Source: Bacteroidota bacterium (GTDB taxonomy: Bacteria; Bacteroidota; Bacteroidia; Chitinophagales; Chitinophagaceae). Taken from it: a stretch of 11,806 bases of DNA. Where the stretch lies: NCBI GenBank assembly GCA_023422565.1, contig JAFAGR010000012.1, positions 1 through 11,806 of the forward strand, read 5' to 3'. Made by a program: the position numbers and the translations under genes. Positions within the stretch are counted from its first letter, which is position 1, and every line of letters begins with the position of its first letter. The notes under the pieces were generated by a model that had not been told where the DNA came from, searched no databases, and saw only the letters and a list, made by a program, of their open reading frames with translations. Below are positions 7,087 to 11,806 of the stretch, in pieces.

Positions 7087-8559
7087 TTGGATAAAGTTTT
7101 AGTAGCGAATAGAGGAGAGATTGCCCTTCGGATAATGAGAACTTTGAAAAAGATGGGCATTGCCACAGTGGCTGTTTATTCAGACGCAGACCGTTCATCA
7201 CCGCATGTACTATTTGCTGATGAGGCTGTGAATGTGGGTGCGCCGCCTTCTGCTGAATCTTATCTAAAAGGAGACCGGATCATAAAAGCTGCACTGGATA
7301 CCGGCGCGCGGGGTATTCATCCCGGTTACGGATTTCTTAGCGAGAATGCGGAATTCGCAAAAAAGGTGGAAGATGCCGGATTGATCTTCATCGGACCCAC
7401 ACCCGAATCGATGCGCATCATGGGCTCAAAGCTTGCCGCAAAGGAATGTGTGAAGAAGTACAACATTCCGATGGTTCCAGGCCTCGATAAAGCGGTGGAA
7501 GACATTGAAGTGGCAAAAAAAGTGGCAAGAGAGATCGGTTATCCCATATTGATAAAAGCATCAGCGGGAGGAGGAGGTAAAGGAATGCGGGTGGTGCATG
7601 AAGAAAAGGATTTTGAAGAACAGATGAAACGGGCAGGCAGCGAAGCCCTTTCCTCATTCGGCGACGGATCAGTATTTATTGAAAAGTTTGTGGCATCTCC
7701 GAGGCATATTGAAATTCAGGTGCTGGCAGATAAATACGGAAACACGGTTCATCTTTTTGAACGCGAATGCAGTATTCAAAGGCGGCACCAAAAGGTTGTT
7801 GAAGAGGCACCTTCGTCTATCCTTACCCGTGAGAAGCGACTTGAAATGGGGGAAGCCGCTGTTCTTGTAGCGAAATCCTGCGGCTACGTTGGAGCAGGCA
7901 CTGTTGAATTTTTGGTAGATGAAAATCTTAACTTTTACTTTTTGGAAATGAATACGCGGCTCCAGGTAGAGCACCCCGTTACGGAAATGATCACGGGAGT
8001 TGACCTTGTTGCCGAGCAGGTAAAGGTTGCCCGCGGGGAAGCACTTTCTTTTACACAGGAGGATCTTTCCATAAACGGCCATGCGCTTGAACTTCGTGTA
8101 TATGCCGAAGATCCTTTTAATGATTTCCTGCCCTCCGTGGGAAAATTGGAAACCTATCAACCACCGAAAGGAAAGGGCGTACGGCTGGATGATGGCTTTG
8201 AAGAAGGAATGGATATTCCAATTTATTATGACCCGATGATCGCCAAACTGGTTGTGCACGGCGAAACCAGAATGGAGGCGATGGAAAAGATGAAACAGGC
8301 TATCAGCAACTTTAAAATTGAAGGCGTAGCTACAACACTTCCCTTCGGGTCTTTCGTAATGGATCACCATGCATTTCGCTCAGGCAACTTCGATACAAGA
8401 TTCATAAGCAAATATTTTACGAAGGAAGAGATCAATGCTGTAAATGCGGAAAAAGAAGAAGCGATAGCAAAAATGGCACTGCATGCATGGCTATCTCAAA
8501 ATAATACCATTCAATTACCTGAAAAAACAGCATCACGCTGGAAGAACAGGTTACACTAA
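7087..8559 (+). CDS. accC: Biotin carboxylase subunit of acyl-CoA carboxylase
   Basis: This 490-residue ATP-grasp enzyme (E. coli AccC: 449) carboxylates biotin on the carrier protein using ATP and bicarbonate. It has the N-terminal fold (KVLVANRGEIALRIMRT, 3-19; GIHPGYGFLSEN, 76-87), the ATP-binding Lys115, the glycine-rich loop KASAGGGGKGM (157-167), ERECSIQRRHQKVVEEAPS (226-244), the metal and catalytic segment EMNTRLQVEHPVTE (287-300, with Glu287 and Arg291) and Arg337 in ALELRVYAEDP. A C-terminal tail of about 45 residues beyond AccC ends without a biotin domain, because that domain is encoded separately at 6463-6954. The start is TTG at 7087: no in-frame ATG or GTG lies between the upstream stop at 7033 and this codon, and the product then begins exactly where homologues do. 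The stop is 12 bp before the carboxyltransferase start, so these two genes are almost certainly co-transcribed. Confidence 0.97.
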   Translation: MDKVLVANRGEIALRIMRTLKKMGIATVAVYSDADRSSPHVLFADEAVNVGAPPSAESYLKGDRIIKAALDTGARGIHPGYGFLSENAEFAKKVEDAGLIFIGPTPESMRIMGSKLAAKECVKKYNIPMVPGLDKAVEDIEVAKKVAREIGYPILIKASAGGGGKGMRVVHEEKDFEEQMKRAGSEALSSFGDGSVFIEKFVASPRHIEIQVLADKYGNTVHLFERECSIQRRHQKVVEEAPSSILTREKRLEMGEAAVLVAKSCGYVGAGTVEFLVDENLNFYFLEMNTRLQVEHPVTEMITGVDLVAEQVKVARGEALSFTQEDLSINGHALELRVYAEDPFNDFLPSVGKLETYQPPKGKGVRLDDGFEEGMDIPIYYDPMIAKLVVHGETRMEAMEKMKQAISNFKIEGVATTLPFGSFVMDHHAFRSGNFDTRFISKYFTKEEINAVNAEKEEAIAKMALHAWLSQNNTIQLPEKTASRWKNRLH

Positions 8560-8571
8560 CATCATGAGGAT

Positions 8572-10113
8572 ATGAAGAACAAAATAAATGAACTCCACGA
8601 AAAACTGGAAGAGGGAAAACTTGGCGGCGGTACGGACCGTATAAAAGCACAACACAAAAAGGGAAAGCTTACTGCAAGGGAGAGGATCGAATTGCTGATG
8701 GACAAAGACAGCTTTGAAGAGATCGGCGCCCTGGTGTTGCACCGCGCAAAAGATTTCGGAATGGATAAGATTCAATATCCCGGAGACGGCGTGGTTACAG
8801 GCTTCGGAAGGGTGAATGGAAGATTGGTTTATGTGTTTGCGCAGGATTTTACGGTTTTTGGTGGCGCGCTTTCCGAAACTCATGCTGAAAAGATCTGCAA
8901 GGTTATGGACCTCGCTATGAAAACAGGCGCTCCAATGATAGGGCTGAATGATTCAGGTGGGGCACGCATTCAGGAAGGCGTGGTCTCCCTTGGAGGCTAT
9001 GCTGATATTTTTTACCGGAATGTAATGGCATCCGGGGTTATTCCGCAGATATCAGCAATAATGGGCCCTTGCGCCGGTGGAGCTGTTTATTCTCCCGCTA
9101 TGACAGATTTCACCATTATGGTTGAACATACAAGCTACATGTTTGTAACGGGCCCCAATGTAGTGAAAACGGTAACCAATGAAAACGTAACTGCCGAAGA
9201 ACTGGGTGGTGCGTCTACGCATGCCGGTAAGTCTGGTGTAACTCACCTCACGGCTGAAAATGATGCTGCTTGTATTGAATCATTGAAACGCCTTTTAAGT
9301 TATCTGCCGCAAAATTGCGAAGACACTGCTCCGGCGCTTCGGTATAATTTTATGAATGAAAGAAGGGATGCGTTGAACGATATCATTCCCCCAAATGCAC
9401 AGCAGCCTTACGACATGCGTGAAGTGATAAAAGGGCTTTGTGATGAAGATTCTTTCATGGAGATCCATCCTGTTTATGCGGAGAACATTGTTGTTGGTTT
9501 TGCACGGCTTGCGGGAAGAAGCATTGGCATAGTTGCTAACCAGCCAATGAGTTTGGCCGGCGTGCTGGATATAGAAAGCTCCCGGAAGGCAGCACGATTC
9601 ACCCGTTTCTGCGATTGTTTTAATATTCCATTACTTGTTTTGGTTGATGTGCCCGGGTTTCTTCCCGGTACAGACCAGGAGTGGCACGGCATTATCACCA
9701 ATGGCGCTAAATTGTTGTACGCATTAAGTGAAGCAACGGTACCGCGAGTAACCGTGATCACTCGCAAAGCATATGGTGGCGCCTATGATGTGATGAACAG
9801 TAAACACATTGGAGCAGATATGAACTATGCCTGGCCAAGCGCAGAGATCGCCGTGATGGGTGCGAAGGGAGCAAGCGAAATTATCTTTAAGAAAGAAATA
9901 TCCGAAGCGGCTGATCCGGCGCAAAAGCTTGCGGAAAAAGAAAAAGAATATGCGGAAAAATTCGCCACACCGTATATGGCGGCGGCCCGGGGGTTTATAG
10001 ACGAAGTTATCGAGCCCGCAGAAACACGCATCAAACTAATAAAAGCTTTCGCGATGCTGGAAAATAAGGTAGCAAAACTCCCGAAGAAGAAACATGGGAA
10101 TATACCGCTTTGA
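8572..10113 (+). CDS. pccB: Acyl-CoA (probably propionyl-CoA) carboxylase carboxyltransferase subunit
   Basis: The 513-residue product matches the usual length of PccB/MmdA-type carboxyltransferases (about 510-540), which transfer CO2 from carboxybiotin to an acyl-CoA. Two crotonase-like halves are visible. The N-terminal half has LTARERIELLMD (33-44), GLNDSGGARIQEGV (124-137) and the oxyanion segment GPCAGGAVYSPA (165-176). The C-terminal half has VDVPGFLPGTDQE (358-370) and KAYGGAYDVM (399-408). Asp406 in GGAYDVM corresponds to the position that favours propionyl-CoA in Streptomyces PccB (Asp) versus acetyl-CoA in its AccB counterpart (Ile), so propionyl-CoA to (S)-methylmalonyl-CoA is the best guess. 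Neighbouring carrier and carboxylase genes complete the enzyme, and no membrane decarboxylase subunits are present, which argues against a sodium-pumping decarboxylase. A TGAGGA sequence precedes the ATG. A heptamer array starts 1 bp after the stop codon. Confidence 0.96.
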   Translation: MKNKINELHEKLEEGKLGGGTDRIKAQHKKGKLTARERIELLMDKDSFEEIGALVLHRAKDFGMDKIQYPGDGVVTGFGRVNGRLVYVFAQDFTVFGGALSETHAEKICKVMDLAMKTGAPMIGLNDSGGARIQEGVVSLGGYADIFYRNVMASGVIPQISAIMGPCAGGAVYSPAMTDFTIMVEHTSYMFVTGPNVVKTVTNENVTAEELGGASTHAGKSGVTHLTAENDAACIESLKRLLSYLPQNCEDTAPALRYNFMNERRDALNDIIPPNAQQPYDMREVIKGLCDEDSFMEIHPVYAENIVVGFARLAGRSIGIVANQPMSLAGVLDIESSRKAARFTRFCDCFNIPLLVLVDVPGFLPGTDQEWHGIITNGAKLLYALSEATVPRVTVITRKAYGGAYDVMNSKHIGADMNYAWPSAEIAVMGAKGASEIIFKKEISEAADPAQKLAEKEKEYAEKFATPYMAAARGFIDEVIEPAETRIKLIKAFAMLENKVAKLPKKKHGNIPL

Positions 10114-10114
10114 T

Positions 10115-10172
10115 TAGTTTGTAGTTTGTAGTTGGTAGTTCGTAGTTTGTAGTTTGTAGTTCCTGGTCATTG
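10115..10172 (+). repeat. Heptanucleotide tandem array 2 (TAGTTTG units changing to GTTCCTG)
   Basis: Six 7-bp units from 10115 (TAGTTTG, TAGTTTG, TAGTTGG, TAGTTCG, TAGTTTG, TAGTTTG) run in the same register into GTTCCTG (10159-10165) and a degenerate GTCATTG (10166-10172). The GTT core recurs every 7 bp without a slip. The array starts one base after the carboxyltransferase TGA, so it forms the start of the 3' untranslated region of the carboxylase transcript. Short open frames across it are products of the repeat, not genes. Confidence 0.88.
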
Positions 10173-10194
10173 CTGTCCGGTAATGTCTGAAACG

Positions 10195-10303
10195 CTTTGT
10201 GGACCTCTTATTTTTCTCTGTGGAACTTTGTGACATCCATCGCCAAAGATCACGAAATTCAGTCCTTTTCGTGGCCTTATGTATTCTTATGTCTTCCTTA
10301 GTG
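10195..10303 (+). repeat. Degenerate CTTnGTG short repeat
   Basis: Copies of a CTTTGTG-like word recur: CTTTGTG (10195-10201), TCTGTGG (10217-10223), CTTTGTG (10226-10232), a TTTTCGTGG (10266-10274), CTTATGT (10276-10282), CTTATGT (10286-10292) and CTTAGTG (10297-10303). Spacing within the last four is about 10-11 bp and looser elsewhere. From memory, similar TTTGTG-rich intergenic repeats occur in Bacteroidota and some other phyla. This copy looks decayed. Confidence 0.5.
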
Positions 10304-10387
10304 TGAAACATGCCTTCAACCTCCGCGAAAGTCCCATCGCTTTGAAAATTCCTTCAAAACATTGCACGAGCAATTACGAAAACTATT

Positions 10388-10460
10388 CATACCTCACAAC
10401 CCAAAACTCACAACTCATAACCCAAAACTCACAACCCACAACCCACAACCCATAACTCAC
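10388..10460 (-). repeat. Heptanucleotide tandem array 3 (consensus RGTTNTG, inverted)
   Basis: Ten consecutive 7-bp units lie at 10388-10457, plus a partial unit to 10460. On the plus strand they read CATACCT, CACAACC, CAAAACT, CACAACT, CATAACC, CAAAACT, CACAACC (three times) and CATAACT. On the minus strand this is the same RGTTnTG unit as array 1, with the T and G at the end of the unit invariant. The array begins 21 bp beyond the response regulator stop codon, with its T/G-rich strand in the sense direction of that gene. Confidence 0.88.
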
Positions 10461-10481
10461 GCCCGACATCCGCATCCCGGA

Positions 10482-10859
10482 TCAGTTCAACAACTCATTC
10501 ACCGAATTCATCACCACATCCCTGGTAAAGGGCTTTTCCAAAAAGATGTCCGCACCCTGGCTTAAGGCAATTTCTTCAGCTGATGCTGCAAGGTCACCGG
10601 TGATCATCACAATTTTAATTTCAGGATAATTCTCACGAATGTAAGAGATGAAGTCGAGCCCGCGGCCATCAGGAAGTTTATTGTCGAGCAATATTACCGA
10701 TGGCTTCTCCTGTTGAAGATACTCTTTCGCCCGGGCGATCGTGTTTACGTGGTCAAGGTCGAGCTCATTGTTTTTCAGAATGATATTCAATAATAAACAG
10801 ATATCGCCTTCGTCTTCAATGATCAGAATTTTCTTCATTTGCGTTTTTTTGTTAGGCAT
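10482..10859 (-). CDS. Single-domain (CheY-like) response regulator
   Basis: The product is a receiver domain of about 118-125 residues with no output domain. It should be phosphorylated by a histidine kinase not encoded in this window and act through protein contacts. Counting from the ATG at 10859, it has the acidic pair in IIEDEGD (Glu15, Asp16), the phospho-acceptor Asp59 in ILLDNKLPDGRG, Thr87 in MITGD and the conserved Lys109 in LEKPF, so all receiver residues are present. Two starts are possible: the ATG at 10859, with a weak AAAGAG upstream and seven extra polar residues, or the ATG at 10838, giving the standard MKKILIIEDEGD opening. Conservation cannot decide here. No partner gene adjoins it: the neighbours are a carboxylase operon in the opposite direction and a small charged protein upstream. 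Its target is unknown. Confidence 0.93.
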   Translation of the reverse strand: MPNKKTQMKKILIIEDEGDICLLLNIILKNNELDLDHVNTIARAKEYLQQEKPSVILLDNKLPDGRGLDFISYIRENYPEIKIVMITGDLAASAEEIALSQGADIFLEKPFTRDVVMNSVNELLN

Positions 10860-10915
10860 GGCTCTTTAGATTTTGTCAATCATAGGCAATTTCCTTTCCA
10901 AGCCCATAACAAGGC

Positions 10916-10942
10916 AAAAAAAAATTCCTGTTGAGGAATTTT
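10916..10942 (-). terminator. Rho-independent terminator behind the small charged-protein gene
   Basis: A perfect 9-bp stem AAAATTCCT (10921-10929) pairs with AGGAATTTT (10934-10942) around a GTTG loop. Read on the minus strand, it runs into nine T residues (10924-10916). It lies 45 bp beyond the stop codon of the 10988-11197 gene and would isolate that gene from the response regulator. The stem is AT-rich at its base, so its strength is uncertain. Confidence 0.75.
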
Positions 10943-10987
10943 ATACCTGATTTGTGAATGAATGAACCCAAGTATTCGAAACACTTA

Positions 10988-11197
10988 TCACAATCCACTG
11001 CGCAAAGGCGTACTGTTGTCTTCCTGGATGTCCCGCTCATTGTCGTTAGACCACTCTTGCAGGGCATCTTTCACCTTGTCTTTAAAAGATTTGTGATGCT
11101 CGGCGCTTGAACCGGATTCGGTTGCATCATTCTTATGTTTATCCTGGTCAGCTTTCACGTCTCTGTCGGCTGGATGGTTTAATTTCTTTTCGTCCAT
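10988..11197 (-). CDS. Small highly charged hypothetical protein
   Basis: This 69-residue product is very rich in Asp, Glu, Lys, Asn and Ser and has no signal peptide or hydrophobic segment, so it is probably a soluble and largely disordered cytoplasmic protein. The region at about residues 37-50 (SFKDKVKDALQEWS) could form a short amphipathic helix. It has no motif I recognise. In its favour as a real gene are the ATG at 11197, the tight 27-bp spacing behind the upstream membrane-protein gene on the same strand, and a strong hairpin terminator behind the stop codon. Its composition resembles small stress-type hydrophilic proteins, but that is only a resemblance. Confidence 0.65.
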   Translation of the reverse strand: MDEKKLNHPADRDVKADQDKHKNDATESGSSAEHHKSFKDKVKDALQEWSNDNERDIQEDNSTPLRSGL

Positions 11198-11224
11198 GAT
11201 TAAATATTTTAATTGATTTATAAA

Positions 11225-11632
11225 TTATATCCATTCGCTCTTATAGAGCATGGGCACCACGAGGGCTGCAAAAAGGCCGGAAATAATTGTTATGCCCACC
11301 ACCATTCCTTCAATACCGCTTGTACCCCTGGCCTGTATGCTGGTGGCGATCCACATCGTGATGACGGTACCGGCAACAGCAACAACCGCGTACCATAAAT
11401 TTGCCCTCTTCACATAATGATGGAATACATCGTAGATGAGCCCCGCAATTATAAACAGGATCATTAAAATGAATACGATCGAATTCACATTAACAATGGC
11501 TGAGCCGGAATAACCAGTAATTCCCCGATAAATGAACTCAAACAGAAGACAGGTAACAACGGCTCCTAATCCGGCAAATACTCCGGCCATCAGCGATCGT
11601 GACAGCTCGGTTTTTTTATATTCATGGTCCAT
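11225..11632 (-). CDS. Four-helix integral membrane protein, unknown function
   Basis: The product is 135 residues from the ATG at 11632 (MDHEYKKTELSRS). An in-frame ATG at 11695 would add 21 residues that look like translated leader. Four hydrophobic segments are visible at about residues 14-36, 48-70, 78-98 and 107-130, with a charged loop between the second and third (HHYVKRANLW) and a short C-terminal tail (YKSEWI). The pattern is that of a small inner-membrane protein, with no catalytic or transport motif that I recognise. It is the first gene of an apparent two-gene minus-strand unit with the small charged protein, after which a terminator follows. Many uncharacterised Bacteroidota membrane proteins have this layout. 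Confidence 0.75.
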   Translation of the reverse strand: MDHEYKKTELSRSLMAGVFAGLGAVVTCLLFEFIYRGITGYSGSAIVNVNSIVFILMILFIIAGLIYDVFHHYVKRANLWYAVVAVAGTVITMWIATSIQARGTSGIEGMVVGITIISGLFAALVVPMLYKSEWI

Positions 11633-11729
11633 GGTCTGGAAATTTATGTGAGTAATAAAAATTCCGCTTTCATGGGATACAAACGGCCGAACCATAAAAT
11701 TGCCGCAAGAAACATACCGGGAGAAACGA

Positions 11730-11806
11730 GTTGATAGTTGGTAGTTGATAGTTCCTGGTTCCTGGTTCCTGGTTTCTGGCTCCTGGCTTCTGGTTCCGGG
11801 TTCCTG
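11730..11806 (+). repeat. Heptanucleotide tandem array 4 (GTTGRTA then GTTCCTG), continues past window end
   Basis: Eleven 7-bp units run without a slip from 11730 to the last base: GTTGATA, GTTGGTA, GTTGATA, then GTTCCTG three times, GTTTCTG, GCTCCTG, GCTTCTG, GTTCCGG and GTTCCTG. As in array 2, TA-ending units come first and CCTG-type units follow. The array lies upstream of the membrane-protein gene (about 100 bp from its start) and is cut by the window edge, so its full length and the gene beyond are unknown. Confidence 0.88.

Larger units (their letters stand above)
10114..10481. other. 368-bp convergent intergenic region without genes
   Basis: This gap lies between the stop codons of the plus-strand carboxyltransferase and the minus-strand response regulator. 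It holds heptamer array 2 (10115-10172), a degenerate CTTnGTG repeat (about 10195-10303) and heptamer array 3 (10388-10460). No GC-rich hairpin with a T-run was seen for either gene, so if termination occurs here it must use other signals, possibly the arrays themselves. The open frames present are low-complexity translations of the arrays with no domain character. Confidence 0.7.

Noticed and set aside
7669..8370. 233-codon open frame on the minus strand inside the biotin carboxylase gene
   Set aside because: It is opposite a highly conserved enzyme gene whose motifs run through the whole interval, and its product shows no domain character.
10114..10311. Minus-strand open frame ending in a Tyr/Gln/Thr-rich repetitive tail
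   Set aside because: The tail is a translation of heptamer array 2, and the remainder covers the CTTnGTG repeat with no coding character.
10388..10460. Possible CRISPR array
   Set aside because: Units are 7 bp with no spacers and there are no cas genes nearby. This is a simple tandem repeat.
10362..10565. Plus-strand open frame giving a His/Thr/Pro-rich repetitive peptide
   Set aside because: The repetitive part is just translation of heptamer array 3 and the rest overlaps the response regulator antisense. A 7-bp repeat gives a 7-codon peptide repeat in any open frame.

Overview
The window looks like chromosomal DNA of a Bacteroidota bacterium, most likely a Chitinophagaceae or Sphingobacteriales-type member. 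The evidence is a 1481-residue secreted metalloprotease ending in a type IX secretion (T9SS) sorting domain, mostly absent Shine-Dalgarno sequences, a few TAnnTTTG-like -7 elements, and low-complexity 7-bp tandem arrays between genes. The lineage is inferred from these features, not from any database search.

Left part (1-1599, all minus strand): the 5' part of a YihY/BrkB-family membrane protein that runs off the window, a small predicted lipoprotein, and an exodeoxyribonuclease III whose usual catalytic Asn (GDxN) reads as Asp. A large plus-strand gene (1821-6266) encodes a reprolysin-like zinc protease with Ig/PKD-like repeats and a T9SS signal. A hairpin terminator follows it.

Centre (6463-10113, plus strand): a three-gene biotin-dependent acyl-CoA carboxylase locus. 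It consists of a biotin carrier protein with a BT-like N-terminal part, a biotin carboxylase (TTG start) and a carboxyltransferase. Together they should carboxylate propionyl-CoA (or a related acyl-CoA) to methylmalonyl-CoA. The Asp in GGAYDVM of the carboxyltransferase favours propionyl-CoA over acetyl-CoA.

Right part (10482-11632, minus strand): a stand-alone CheY-like response regulator, a small highly charged hypothetical protein with a strong terminator behind it, and a four-helix membrane protein of unknown function.

The signal least explained by genes is a set of four degenerate heptanucleotide tandem arrays (6976-7024, 10115-10172, 10388-10460, 11730-11806). All have a period of exactly 7 bp and a near-invariant GTT core. 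The first three sit just behind stop codons with the T/G-rich strand in the sense direction of the preceding gene. Two lie in opposite orientation within one 368-bp convergent intergenic region, together with a degenerate CTTnGTG repeat of about 10-11 bp. I see no defence system, mobile element, CRISPR array, tRNA or rRNA. The metabolic and housekeeping genes are otherwise ordinary.
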